NCBI GenBank assembly: GCA_015059905.1
Contig: SUZN01000007.1
Location: 1 to 64,000, forward strand
Length of the DNA: 64,000 nucleotides
Origin: Rikenellaceae bacterium
Lineage (GTDB): Bacteria; Bacteroidota; Bacteroidia; Bacteroidales; Rikenellaceae
Reading direction: 5' to 3'
The translations under genes and the position numbers were made by a program. Under the pieces are notes generated by a model. That model did no database searches. It was given only the letters and a program-made list of their open reading frames with translations, and had not been told where the DNA came from. Below, in pieces: positions 44,223-52,716 of this stretch. The first letter of the stretch is position 1, and the number at the start of each line of letters is the position of its first letter.

Positions 44223-44234
44223 GGAGATTGAATT

Positions 44235-44612
44235 TTAGATTCTTGGGCGGCGCACGGTGTCGGCGATGGTGATTATCACATAGACGATAATACTGTAAAT
44301 TGGAGCAATCAATGCAACCTTAAAGCCGCTGCAATAGACCGAGAATGGAATCTCACTACCCACTTTTGCACAACAGTCTGCCATATCCTGCACGCCCATT
44401 AGAAATGACAAAACGCCGATAGCTATTGCGACCTTGCCCAAGGGCTTGACCCAGGCGGGTGCTTTCCACGCTGCAAACAATGCACAAGCCAACACCAAAG
44501 TAATAAGTGCCATAAAGTGCCAACCACCAGCCATAAAGGTTTGAGAGAGTGTCATCCCTGGTTCGGGCTGTAACATCACAGGCTCTGCCGCTTGTAATAA
44601 ATTCTGTAACAT
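44235..44612 (-). CDS. Small membrane protein, unknown function
   Basis: 125 residues with three or four hydrophobic segments (about 28-48, 58-75, 92-118). Sequence such as FMAGGWHFMALITLVLACALFAAWKAPAW recalls short MotA/TolQ/ExbB-type proton channel relatives, but this is not certain. Divergent from the LytTR regulator gene, with the promoters 130 bases apart, so joint control is plausible. Confidence 0.6.
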   Translation of the reverse strand: MLQNLLQAAEPVMLQPEPGMTLSQTFMAGGWHFMALITLVLACALFAAWKAPAWVKPLGKVAIAIGVLSFLMGVQDMADCCAKVGSEIPFSVYCSGFKVALIAPIYSIIVYVIITIADTVRRPRI

Positions 44613-44660
44613 AACAAATCAATTTTTAGGTTTAACATTTTTTCAGTTGGAATTCCAATG

Positions 44661-44668
44661 CAAAGATA
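44661..44668 (-). promoter_or_regulatory. -7 element TATCTTTG of the membrane protein gene
   Basis: Perfect TAnnTTTG, 48 bases before the start at 44612. Confidence 0.65.
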
Positions 44669-44706
44669 GCGACAAGAGGCGCCTATGACCTAATTTTTGG
44701 CGTGTC

Positions 44707-44739
44707 GAAACCCTCTCTCGGATGAAAGAAAGGCTCTCT
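44707..44739 (+). promoter_or_regulatory. Candidate LytTR operator: direct repeat GAAAnnCTCTCT, 21-base period
   Basis: GAAACCCTCTCT at 44707-44718 and GAAAGGCTCTCT at 44728-44739, ten of twelve bases identical and start-to-start distance 21. LytTR regulators typically bind two direct repeats two helical turns apart. The site lies between the divergent promoters of this regulator and the membrane protein. Confidence 0.5.
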
Positions 44740-44797
44740 AAAGCTAAAAATGGGATTTGACGCATCGCCGCTATGGTGGAATTGTAGATAATTTTCT

Positions 44798-44805
44798 TAT
44801 TTTTG
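44798..44805 (+). promoter_or_regulatory. -7 element TATTTTTG of the LytTR gene
   Basis: Matches TAnnTTTG, 19 bases before the ATG at 44825. Confidence 0.55.
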
Positions 44806-44824
44806 TCACAAACAAACTTTTGTT

Positions 44825-45532
44825 ATGCGTTATTTTGCGATTATAGGATATTGGTGTATAGCCGTTGTTGTCATAGCTGCGATTTTGGCGAACTTTGATT
44901 ATGACTTCTCGCACGCTCTGTTTTTAGCATCGCTCTATCTGCCCGCCCTGCTATGCCTGCGTATCGCCATCCCAAAAGTTGATTTCTCAAATAAGAAAGA
45001 GGGCATACGCAATGTGATATTTATCTTGTCGAGTGTTGTTATCCTCATTATGCTGCTTATGCTGCTGGCAAATATCAACGAGGGCGGATACCCCGATTGC
45101 CGAGTACATAGCGTGATGATTAACCCCCTATTCATCCTGCTCATCCTGACAGCTATCACTACGCCGCAGATATTTTTGGAGCAGTGGCTGGCAAAACGCG
45201 AGAGACTACACCCGCAGAGTATTGATTTTATATCCGACCGTCATCGCGTGAGCCTGAATATTGAGGAGATTACATATGTCGAGAGCAACGATTCGGAGGT
45301 GTGGATACATACCCTTAATAATAAATATAGGACCAAGACCACCATTTCGCAGTGGGAGTCGATACTCGACAATGGAGATTTCATCCGCATCCATCGCGCA
45401 TATCTTGTCAACCTGCGCCACATTACGGTCCACAATGCAGCCTCAGTTCGCATAAACGAGTGTGAACTCCCTATATCCCGCAAATACAGAGAAACAGCAA
45501 AAAGCAAATTAAATAATTGCGCGATGGGATGA
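44825..45532 (+). CDS. Membrane-bound LytTR-domain transcriptional regulator
   Basis: 235 residues. The N-terminal half has four hydrophobic segments (about 3-23, 31-47, 61-80, 98-117); the C-terminal ~100 residues are a LytTR DNA-binding domain (ISDRHRVSLNIEEITYVESNDSEVWIHTLNNKYRTKTTISQWESIL, then FIRIHRAYLVNLRHI). There is no receiver domain, so it senses something through the membrane part and not by phosphorylation. A likely operator lies just upstream. Its targets could include the divergent membrane protein gene. Confidence 0.9.
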   Translation: MRYFAIIGYWCIAVVVIAAILANFDYDFSHALFLASLYLPALLCLRIAIPKVDFSNKKEGIRNVIFILSSVVILIMLLMLLANINEGGYPDCRVHSVMINPLFILLILTAITTPQIFLEQWLAKRERLHPQSIDFISDRHRVSLNIEEITYVESNDSEVWIHTLNNKYRTKTTISQWESILDNGDFIRIHRAYLVNLRHITVHNAASVRINECELPISRKYRETAKSKLNNCAMG

Positions 45533-45602
45533 AATTCGCATTTTAGAGACTAATTTTCACTTTTTTCAACACCGAGAGTGAATAATCTCTGCGAATAAAT
45601 GC

Positions 45603-45610
45603 TATATTTG
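45603..45610 (+). promoter_or_regulatory. -7 element TATATTTG of cdaA
   Basis: Perfect TAnnTTTG, 19 bases before the ATG at 45630. Confidence 0.7.
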
Positions 45611-45629
45611 CACTACAAATTTTTCGGAT

Positions 45630-46439
45630 ATGGATTTTATACCGTTTACAGTCATTGACTTTATCGACATATTCCTTGTGGCTTCGATAGTATATGGTCT
45701 TTACCGTATGACGCGAGGCACCAATGCGCCATATATCCTCACAGGCATCCTCCTAATATATGTCTTGTGGGTGGTGGTCAAGGCGCTCAATATGGAGCTT
45801 CTGCAAACAATCCTGGGACAGGTTATCAACGTGGGTGTGATTGCAATCATCATCCTCTTCCAGCCCGAGCTGCGCCACTTTCTCCAGATGATTGGTCGCC
45901 GCCAGGGTGGGTTCAGCTTCTTGAGTAGGATTTTCAATGTCAAGGATGGCAATGAGCCTACATTGCAACCTATCATCACTGCCTGTGCCGAGATGTCAGC
46001 GACAAAGACGGGAGCGCTTATCGTGTTGGCGCAGCGCAGCGACTTGAGCGATATTATTGATGGCGGCATCACGGTGGATGCTCGTCTGTCGGTGGCTCTG
46101 CTGGAGAATATATTCTTCAAGAATGCCCCTCTGCACGACGGTGCCGCTATCGTACAGAACGACCGAGTGGTTGCCGCGAAGTGCATACTGCCCGTAACGC
46201 AGTCGCCCGTACCAAAGTCTTACGGTACACGTCACCGCGCAGCGATAGGTATCACCGAAACTTCGGATGCTATCGTAGTGGTGGTATCAGAGGAGACAGG
46301 AGGCATATCGGTAGCCTTTGGCGGTAAGATTGAACGAAACATAGCACCACGTAACCTTATGGAGGCTATATCAAAACATTTTATCATCAACAGAGAGTCT
46401 AAACGCAAACGTAACAAGAAAACAGATAAGGAGGAATAA
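45630..46439 (+). CDS. cdaA: Diadenylate cyclase CdaA
   Basis: A 269-residue c-di-AMP synthase. Three N-terminal membrane helices (about 9-27, 37-53, 63-82) precede the DAC domain with the two diagnostic motifs: DGA in PLHDGAAIVQ and RHR in GTRHRAAIGITETSD. It makes c-di-AMP from two ATP and controls cell-wall and ion homeostasis. Followed after two bases by the NifX-like gene. The usual partner YbbR lies elsewhere (a YbbR-like gene is at 25017). Confidence 0.96.
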   Translation: MDFIPFTVIDFIDIFLVASIVYGLYRMTRGTNAPYILTGILLIYVLWVVVKALNMELLQTILGQVINVGVIAIIILFQPELRHFLQMIGRRQGGFSFLSRIFNVKDGNEPTLQPIITACAEMSATKTGALIVLAQRSDLSDIIDGGITVDARLSVALLENIFFKNAPLHDGAAIVQNDRVVAAKCILPVTQSPVPKSYGTRHRAAIGITETSDAIVVVVSEETGGISVAFGGKIERNIAPRNLMEAISKHFIINRESKRKRNKKTDKEE

Positions 46440-46441
46440 CA

Positions 46442-46798
46442 ATGAAAATAGCACTGCCTACACGCGATGGACGCATAGATGACCACTTCGGTCACTGTCA
46501 CCACTACACAATCTACACGGTAGAGAATAAACAGATTATTAGCCGCGAGGAGTTGCCCTCGCCCGAAGGTTGCGGATGTAAGTCGGGCATAGCTGCCGAC
46601 CTTGAAAAGATGGGCGTTGAGGTTATGCTGGCAGGTAATATGGGCGATGGCGCACTAAATAAGCTCGCTGCGCACGGCATAAAGGTTATTCGTGGTTGTA
46701 GCGGAGATATAGAGAGCGTTATCCGCAGTTATCTCACAGGATTTATTCTCGACTCGGGCGTTGGTTGTTCACATCACGAATGTGGAGAGCATAAGTAA
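46442..46798 (+). CDS. NifX/NifB-associated (dinitrogenase FeMo-cofactor type) domain protein
   Basis: 118 residues of the NifX/NafY-like family: MKIALPTRDGRIDDHFGHCHHYTIYTV with the DHFGHC motif, and a C-terminal GVGCSHHECGEHK rich in Cys and His. Such small proteins bind iron-sulfur or FeMo-type clusters; stand-alone homologues in gut anaerobes have unknown roles. CGC at residue 44-46 could add to metal binding. Follows cdaA by two bases. Confidence 0.85.
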   Translation: MKIALPTRDGRIDDHFGHCHHYTIYTVENKQIISREELPSPEGCGCKSGIAADLEKMGVEVMLAGNMGDGALNKLAAHGIKVIRGCSGDIESVIRSYLTGFILDSGVGCSHHECGEHK

Positions 46799-46802
46799 TG
46801 AT

Positions 46803-46830
46803 AAAGGATTTTGCGTTTGCAAAATCCTTT
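46803..46830. terminator. Bidirectional terminator between NifX-like gene and ispE
   Basis: AAAGGATTTTGC/GCAAAATCCTTT, 12-base perfect stem with a 4-base loop between convergent genes. Confidence 0.8.
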
Positions 46831-46834
46831 ATCA

Positions 46835-47647
46835 TTATAACTCGTAAATATAGTCTGTAAGTCGTCTTAATTGTTCCGCCTGCTCCTTGGATGCAAACAA
46901 CCCAAAGACCGTCGAGCCGCTGCCCGACATCGAGGCATACACAGCACCTGCATCCAAAAGCTGCTGCTTGACATCCTTAATCACGGGATGAGCCGCAAAG
47001 ACCGAAGGCTCAAAATCATTCTTTACACTACCCTGCCATTCCGAAATAGGACTTTTCAGTCGCTCTACAAGGCTCTGCTCGGGCACCATTGGCTTCACGC
47101 CTGCATACGCTTCGCGTGTCGAGACACCTTCGTCGGGCTTTATCAATACAAGCCATAACCCTTCAAGGTTAATCTCAACAGGGGTCATTATCTCGCCCCT
47201 ACCCTCACACAACTGCGGCGTATTACGGACAAAAAAGGCAGTATCGCTACCAAGCTCCGAGGCAAGGTCAATCAATGTCGTTTCATCTATCGAAAGCGAG
47301 AAAATCTCATTCATTGCCATTAAGACTGCCGTAGCATCAGATGAGCCACCGCCCAAGCCAGCCCCAAAAGGAACGCGCTTGTCAAGCGTGATACATACCG
47401 CCCCCACACCATAGCGCTGCTGCATCAGGCGTGCCGCCTTGATACACAAATTCTCATCGGGAGCGCAATCCACCTTTAATCCCAACGAATGAAATTCATT
47501 TTCCGCGCCCTCGATTGGCGTAATATCCAGCACATCATACAGTCCCAAAACGGGCAACATAACGGTCGAGAGGTCGTGATAACCGTCCTCGCGGCGGCGC
47601 AACACATCCAGACCGAGATTTATCTTGCAATTTGCTTTTACTCTCAT
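46835..47647 (-). CDS. ispE: 4-diphosphocytidyl-2-C-methyl-D-erythritol kinase
   Basis: 270 residues. GHMP kinase of the MEP pathway, phosphorylating CDP-ME at the 2-hydroxyl. N-terminal KANCKINLGLDVLRRREDGYHDL, ATP-binding PFGAGLGGGSSDATAVL and C-terminal MSGSGSTVFGLF are all present. Ten bases separate it from the nucleosidase gene upstream, so it is the second gene of that unit. Dxr of the same pathway is at 16322. Confidence 0.97.
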   Translation of the reverse strand: MRVKANCKINLGLDVLRRREDGYHDLSTVMLPVLGLYDVLDITPIEGAENEFHSLGLKVDCAPDENLCIKAARLMQQRYGVGAVCITLDKRVPFGAGLGGGSSDATAVLMAMNEIFSLSIDETTLIDLASELGSDTAFFVRNTPQLCEGRGEIMTPVEINLEGLWLVLIKPDEGVSTREAYAGVKPMVPEQSLVERLKSPISEWQGSVKNDFEPSVFAAHPVIKDVKQQLLDAGAVYASMSGSGSTVFGLFASKEQAEQLRRLTDYIYEL

Positions 47648-47657
47648 CTTTCAAACA

Positions 47658-48248
47658 TTAACCGTTAATCTCATCAATAAGTCTATCTACTCCCTCGCGC
47701 AACAATGGGCGCAGGCGCTCAATGCGCTCGCTCCAATCTCCCAACGTGCCATCGGCTCCGTCAGAGACAATCTTGAGCATATAAATCTGCGGCATAGGCT
47801 TACCCGCAAGCGACGAGTGTAGCTTCACGGCACGCACTACCGCGTATGACTCCATATCCATACAATCGAATGGCTCAATCAGCTTGCGCTGCGTGGCTGG
47901 CGTATCCTCGCCGATAAAGTTATCCGACGATACAATCGACACACCCTCCTTGCCCGTAGAGAGCAGGACAGGTCTCGAGGCAAACATCGAATCGAGATAG
48001 ATATCTCCCTGCGCCACCACCGATGGGCGCAACAATGTAGCGTAAGGGTGGTTAAATGAGCCGCATGTACCAATATTTATTACCACATCATAATCCTCCT
48101 CGTGCAGAGCGCGTAACGTAGCCTCATAGGCACGCAATTTACCTACGCCCGTTAATCGAAGAGTGTGCAGAGCCGACAAGGCAGCGATGTTTTCTGCGCC
48201 TAACTCCTCTTTGACAGCAAGTAGAATGAGTATTTTTTTGTTTTGCAT
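47658..48248 (-). CDS. Nucleosidase / purine phosphorylase superfamily protein (MTAN-like)
   Basis: 196 residues of the nucleoside phosphorylase superfamily. Strand ILILLAVKEEL, glycine-rich TGVGKLRAYEA, VVINIGTCGSF, then the substrate-site motif DMESYAVVRA and KIVSDGADG with the catalytic Asp. Closest in design to 5'-methylthioadenosine/S-adenosylhomocysteine nucleosidase but shorter than classic MTAN. Co-transcribed with ispE. Confidence 0.82.
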   Translation of the reverse strand: MQNKKILILLAVKEELGAENIAALSALHTLRLTGVGKLRAYEATLRALHEEDYDVVINIGTCGSFNHPYATLLRPSVVAQGDIYLDSMFASRPVLLSTGKEGVSIVSSDNFIGEDTPATQRKLIEPFDCMDMESYAVVRAVKLHSSLAGKPMPQIYMLKIVSDGADGTLGDWSERIERLRPLLREGVDRLIDEING

Positions 48249-48272
48249 CTTTATAAGTCAGTTATTATTTGC

Positions 48273-48280
48273 CAAATTTA
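48273..48280 (-). promoter_or_regulatory. -7 element TAAATTTG of the nucleosidase-ispE unit
   Basis: Perfect TAnnTTTG, 24 bases before the start at 48248. Confidence 0.6.
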
Positions 48281-48420
48281 CAAAATATCGGCGAAAAAAC
48301 AACCCCCAACTGACAATTTGTGCGCCAACACATCGTGCTACGGCAAAATATCAAGGGTGCAAGATTTCACTAAACACGAAGAAAAAAGCGATGCATTTTT
48401 CAATAATTGTCGCACGAATA

Positions 48421-48451
48421 TTTGCCGTTGCCGAAAAATATATTATATTTG
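48421..48451 (+). promoter_or_regulatory. Promoter of the Fe-S scaffold/GGGtGRT unit
   Basis: -33 TTTG at 48421-48424 and -7 TATATTTG at 48444-48451 with a 19-base spacer; an 86-base leader follows. Confidence 0.75.
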
Positions 48452-48537
48452 CGTTGGAATTATGCGACCATATGGCAAATTGGCGCATAGTGCAGAGTAA
48501 ATAGACTGTTATAGTAACAAATAAACTCATCTAAATT

Positions 48538-49230
48538 ATGATTTATTCACACGAAGTGCAGCAGATGTGCTGCGTTAAAAAGGGTGCTAACCACGCATCG
48601 GCTCCCATCCCTCAAGAGGGTCAGTGGGTTGTAGCAAAGGAGATTAAGGACATTTCTGGTCTTACACACGGTGTGGGCTGGTGTGCTCCACAGCAGGGTG
48701 CTTGCAAACTCACACTCAACGTTAAGGAGGGTATCATCCAGGAGGCTTTGGTTGAGACTATCGGTTGCTCTGGTATGACTCACTCTGCCGCTATGGCATC
48801 AGAGATTCTCCCAGGCAAGACTATCCTTGAGGCTTTGAATACTGACCTCGTTTGCGACGCTATCAACACAGCTATGCGCGAGCTCTTCAAGCAGATTGTT
48901 TACGGTCGTACACAGTCAGCTTTCTCAGAGGGCGGTTTGACTATCGGTGCTTCTTTGGAGGACTTGGGTAAGGGTCTTCGTTCACAGGTAGGTACTATGT
49001 TCGGTACTTTGGCAAAGGGTCCTCGCTACCTTGAGATGGCAGAGGGTTACTGCACACGCATCGCTTTGGACTCTAACGACGAGATTATCGGTTACGAGTT
49101 CGTTCACCTTGGCAAGATGATGGAGTTCATCAAGAAGGGTATCGAGCCAGCAGAGGCTTTGGAGAAGGCAAAGGGTTCATACGGCCGCTTCAAGGATGCT
49201 GCGAAGTACATTGATCCACGTCAGGAGTAA
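48538..49230 (+). CDS. Iron-sulfur cluster assembly scaffold-like protein
   Basis: 230 residues resembling the NifU_N/IscU-type scaffold with family-specific extensions. Candidate ligands: CC at 11-12, GWCAPQQGACKL (about 48-56) and ETIGCSGMTHSAAMASEIL (Cys about 76). The middle and C-terminal parts (LTIGASLEDLGKGLRSQVGTMFGT, EIIGYEFVHLGKMMEFIKKG) are specific to the kind that is followed by a GGGtGRT protein. Very strong codon bias (GGT, GCT, CGT/CGC) points to high expression. No signal peptide. Partner gene starts 36 bases downstream. Confidence 0.85.
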   Translation: MIYSHEVQQMCCVKKGANHASAPIPQEGQWVVAKEIKDISGLTHGVGWCAPQQGACKLTLNVKEGIIQEALVETIGCSGMTHSAAMASEILPGKTILEALNTDLVCDAINTAMRELFKQIVYGRTQSAFSEGGLTIGASLEDLGKGLRSQVGTMFGTLAKGPRYLEMAEGYCTRIALDSNDEIIGYEFVHLGKMMEFIKKGIEPAEALEKAKGSYGRFKDAAKYIDPRQE

Positions 49231-49266
49231 ACCACATTGTATAATCGAAAAATAAGAGAATAAGAT

Positions 49267-50271
49267 ATGGCAAATTTATTTGAGAGCTACGAGCGCCGAA
49301 TCGACCACATCAACGAGGTGCTCGCACAGTATGGAATCAACGGCATCGAGGATGCAAAGGCTATCTGCGACGCTAAGGGCATCGATCCTTACAAGATGTG
49401 TGAGGAGACACAGCCAATCTGCTTCGAGAATGCAAAGTGGGCTTACGTAGTAGGTGCTGCAATTGCAATCAAGAAGGGTTGTACATCAGCTGCTGACGCT
49501 GCCGAGGCTATCGGCGAGGGTTTGCAGGCATTCTGCATCGCAGGTTCTGTGGCTGACGACCGCAAGGTAGGTATCGGTCACGGTAACTTGGCTGCTCGTC
49601 TGTTGCGTGAGGAGACACAGTGCTTCGCATTCTTGGCTGGTCACGAGTCATTCGCTGCTGCCGAGGGCGCTATCAAGATTGCCGAGATGGCAAACAAGGT
49701 TCGTCAGAACCCATTGCGCGTTATCTTGAACGGTTTGGGTAAGGACGCTGCGAAGATTATCTCTCGTATCAACGGCTTTACTTATGTTCAGACACAGTTC
49801 GACTACTACACAGGCGAAGTTGCAGTTGTAGAGGAGACTGCTTACTCTGACGGCTTGCGTGCAAAGGTACGTTGCTATGGTGTTGATGACGTTCGCGAGG
49901 GCGTTGCAGTTATGTGGAAGGAGGATGTTGATGTATCTATCACAGGTAACTCAACAAACCCAACACGCTTCCAGCACCCAGTAGCAGGTACTTACAAGAA
50001 GGAGCGCGTATTGGCTGGCAAGAAGTACTTCTCTGTAGCATCAGGTGGTGGTACAGGTCGTACATTGCACCCAGATAATATGGGCGCAGGTCCAGCTTCT
50101 TACGGTATGACCGATACTTTGGGTCGTATGCACTCTGACGCTCAGTTTGCAGGTTCTTCATCAGTTCCCGCACACGTTGAGATGATGGGCTTCCTCGGTA
50201 TGGGTAACAACCCAATGGTAGGTGCTACCGTTGCTGTTGCCGTTGCTGTTCAGCAGGCTATGGCAGAGTAA
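49267..50271 (+). CDS. GGGtGRT family protein
   Basis: 334 residues, named for the motif SGGGTGRTLHPDNMG near residue 260. Cytoplasmic, with Cys at positions about 36, 47 and 58 (KAICDAKGIDPYKMCEETQPICFENAKW). A Gly/Ala-rich C-terminus follows (GMGNNPMVGATVAVAVAVQQAMAE). The family has no known function but in anaerobes is regularly encoded next to the scaffold-like protein seen here. Codon bias is as strong as in ribosomal genes, so it is probably abundant. Confidence 0.9.
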   Translation: MANLFESYERRIDHINEVLAQYGINGIEDAKAICDAKGIDPYKMCEETQPICFENAKWAYVVGAAIAIKKGCTSAADAAEAIGEGLQAFCIAGSVADDRKVGIGHGNLAARLLREETQCFAFLAGHESFAAAEGAIKIAEMANKVRQNPLRVILNGLGKDAAKIISRINGFTYVQTQFDYYTGEVAVVEETAYSDGLRAKVRCYGVDDVREGVAVMWKEDVDVSITGNSTNPTRFQHPVAGTYKKERVLAGKKYFSVASGGGTGRTLHPDNMGAGPASYGMTDTLGRMHSDAQFAGSSSVPAHVEMMGFLGMGNNPMVGATVAVAVAVQQAMAE

Positions 50272-50336
50272 TTCAGGAGGTTACGAGGGTGGGGAGATAA
50301 GAATCAACTCACTCAGAATAACAACTGAAATAAAGA

Positions 50337-50374
50337 AAATCCCCGTAATTCAATCACGAATTATGGGGATTTTG
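50337..50374 (+). terminator. Terminator of the GGGtGRT unit
   Basis: CCCCGTAATTC/GAATTATGGGG stem (50341-50351 with 50358-50368, one G-T pair) followed by ATTTTG. Confidence 0.8.
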
Positions 50375-50637
50375 TATCTGTCGGATAGGCATTTGGCAAG
50401 TGATAGACAATGGCAAAACACTGCGTTAAACATTTGCGAGTATTAAAGCGCGCAATGAATGTTGCCACTGGCAATCAATATACTTATTACTCTTCTTTCA
50501 TCACAACACTCGTCCTTTTTGCCTATGACCTTAACTAAAAACATTCTAAAAATCCGCACAACCTCCCTCATACATCTTACATCTTTCGGGGTGTGCCACG
50601 TCTGACTCAACGGCTTCTGCTGTTATATTATCAATAT
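50375..50637. other. Intergenic region without recognisable content
   Basis: Between the GGGtGRT terminator and the stop of the convergent lipoprotein gene I see no convincing gene, promoter, repeat or RNA structure. Confidence 0.5.
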
Positions 50638-52296
50638 CTATTGCAACTCAATATACCCACAGTTCCAAGGCTGAATCTCGGGAATCTCAACATAACTGTA
50701 ACCATTATCATTAGTGATAGCGAGAGGAAGCGGCTTTTCACGCATCTCATACCATACAGCTTTGTCAATGTCAGAGTTTATACGAATTTTTATACGATAT
50801 TGACTATCTATGCGCGTATTAACAAAAGCTATTGTACGCACACGACCCAGGCTGTCAACACGAGGAATCATAAGTCCTATATAAGGTGCAACACACAACA
50901 CGGGTGAGGGGTATAACGAATCTATCAACTCACGATGAGCTTGTATCTGCTTTGAAGTTTGAGTTGTATAGCCGAAAACCATATCTTTAGATTCCAATTT
51001 TCCTAAAGATACTCCTTTTCCTGGAAGAACAGGAAGCGCAGAACGACCGAAGTGATAAAGATCCGCAATTTTCACATCTGCCACATAGCCGATTGGTGTG
51101 GTTCCTTCATTCGCCTTTAAGTAGCCGCGAATAACATCAGAAGCCTCAGAGAGCGGACGTAACAATGAATAAGAATAGAGAGAAGCATCCTCCTTTTCGC
51201 CAGCAATAACAAAATAACTGATTGCATCAGCACCATATGCTAATGCAGTAAAGCCTTCTATCTGGATACTGCGCGCCGTGCGCGAACCATAGACGCGCGG
51301 CCAACTCTCTATTTCAGGACACCAATATTTTATATTTTTATTATCCATAGACTTCATATGCGAAGCAGATGTCATACTCTTTGTTATCTGACCATCGGCA
51401 TTACTCCAATCATAATAATTGCCTGCACCAGGACGATAGATGACATCCTTTCCGCTTACATCCTTCATAGTCTGAATTATCGCTTCTTGATATTTTCTAT
51501 CCTGAGCATAATTGGTATGCTGGAAACCAAGTTGAGTTTCGGGAGAGACTTTAACAACCTCTTCACATATTACACGCGCCACTTCTTGAAGCGAGGCGGT
51601 AGAAAACTGCCACCATTGTTCATACATTTCAGTATCGGATTCCACTGCCTTTGCCAATGATTCGCGAGTCCATTCCGATTTATGCTCTTGATTAAATGCG
51701 TCAATACAAGTATCACACCAGCATCCAAGCAAAGAGCCATCGGTTGCGGGGACGTGATTTCTATAACGAAGGTCATCATCAATCCACAAAGAATGAAAAT
51801 GAAGAGGTGCATAAATAGCAGCCAATTCACGCATATATTTTAAGAACTCTGGTTGACGAGGACAATTACAATATTTGGCTTCCACGCCTAAAGAGCCTGT
51901 CCAACCACCCCAAGTTTTGTATGAAAATAATTCATTATTTTCCTCACCGAACGAATCTCCGTGACCAATAGTCATTTGAAATTGTAACGACGCCGCAATA
52001 CCTAATTCATTAAGCTGTTGTTTAGCTTTAATCAACCGAGCTGCATGCTCCTTATGAAACTCTGGAGAGATGATATTAAGACCAGTAGCAAACCACACAT
52101 CGTCGCACGCTCCTGGATTTTCCTTGATAGCAGTATAGGTCTCTGCCCATTTCGCATCACTTTCGGTGCTTGTTTGTCGCAGGCGCAAAGACAGAACTGC
52201 ACGTTCACTCAATAACCCCGAATCATTAGTGTCACAACAAGAACTAATATGCAATACAATCATTGTAAGCAACAAGAGAGAGATTTTGTTTTTCAT
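50638..52296 (-). CDS. Lipoprotein with glycosidase-like TIM barrel
   Basis: 552 residues. Lipoprotein signal MKNKISLLLLTMIVLHISSC. The body looks like a GH-A-type barrel: LGIAASLQFQMTIGHG, YAPLHFHSLWIDDDLRYRNH, a GCWCDTCIDAFN motif of the kind found after such strands in putative glycosidases, then TQLGFQHTNYAQ and KYWCPEIESWPRVYG, where Glu residues could be catalytic. The last ~90 residues are beta-rich. I cannot assign a GH family. More AT-rich codon use than the adjacent + strand genes. The 5' leader would be 159 bases. Confidence 0.6.
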   Translation of the reverse strand: MKNKISLLLLTMIVLHISSCCDTNDSGLLSERAVLSLRLRQTSTESDAKWAETYTAIKENPGACDDVWFATGLNIISPEFHKEHAARLIKAKQQLNELGIAASLQFQMTIGHGDSFGEENNELFSYKTWGGWTGSLGVEAKYCNCPRQPEFLKYMRELAAIYAPLHFHSLWIDDDLRYRNHVPATDGSLLGCWCDTCIDAFNQEHKSEWTRESLAKAVESDTEMYEQWWQFSTASLQEVARVICEEVVKVSPETQLGFQHTNYAQDRKYQEAIIQTMKDVSGKDVIYRPGAGNYYDWSNADGQITKSMTSASHMKSMDNKNIKYWCPEIESWPRVYGSRTARSIQIEGFTALAYGADAISYFVIAGEKEDASLYSYSLLRPLSEASDVIRGYLKANEGTTPIGYVADVKIADLYHFGRSALPVLPGKGVSLGKLESKDMVFGYTTQTSKQIQAHRELIDSLYPSPVLCVAPYIGLMIPRVDSLGRVRTIAFVNTRIDSQYRIKIRINSDIDKAVWYEMREKPLPLAITNDNGYSYVEIPEIQPWNCGYIELQ

Positions 52297-52455
52297 AATT
52301 TATATCAATAAATCTGTCAAAACATTAAACGTCTATATAATTCATATATCAGAACAACACTTTTTAGTATGGCTTAAAAAAGTTCTGTATATATCTTACC
52401 ACAGACAGATAGTAGTAGCCTAATTCAGCCAACCACTATCGGTATTTTGCTTTCA

Positions 52456-52463
52456 CAAATATA
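52456..52463 (-). promoter_or_regulatory. -7 element TATATTTG of the 50638 lipoprotein gene
   Basis: Perfect TAnnTTTG on the minus strand; start codon 159 bases downstream. Confidence 0.5.
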
Positions 52464-52621
52464 CTGTTTTATCGGCACACTTCAAATTATGTTCAATGAT
52501 TTTCAAAAACAAACCACGCAACACACTGTTTATCAATAATAAAAAGACAAAAAACATATGCTACGTAAGCAAAATACGAAAAGGTCAAACCAACAAAAAC
52601 GTTCAATATTCACCAGACCTC

Positions 52622-52645
52622 GCAAGCATCCGCTTGCTGTTTTTT
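52622..52645 (+). terminator. Orphan terminator-like hairpin
   Basis: GCAAGC-ATCC-GCTTGC stem followed by TGTTTTTT, on the strand of the glutaminase gene but before its promoter. Confidence 0.55.
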
Positions 52646-52655
52646 GCATATACTA

Positions 52656-52686
52656 TTGCTCTTAAACTGCATTTTTATTATTTTTG
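52656..52686 (+). promoter_or_regulatory. Promoter of the glutaminase-family gene
   Basis: TTG at 52656-52658 and -7 TATTTTTG at 52679-52686, 20-base spacer; the start codon is 30 bases downstream. Confidence 0.6.
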
Positions 52687-52716
52687 CATACGAAACCTAA
52701 AAAATAATTGAGAAAG

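Larger units (their letters stand above)
52297..52716. promoter_or_regulatory. Divergent intergenic region with promoters and an orphan terminator
   Basis: 420 bases without a credible gene. It holds the minus-strand -7 TATATTTG (52456-52463), the plus-strand promoter for the glutaminase gene (52656-52686) and, between them, a plus-strand hairpin GCAAGC/GCTTGC (52622-52637) followed by TTTTTT with no plus-strand gene before it. Confidence 0.5.

Noticed and set aside
48163..48504. 113-residue plus-strand frame before the Fe-S scaffold gene
   Set aside because: Overlaps the nucleosidase gene on the other strand and both promoters; no codon bias.
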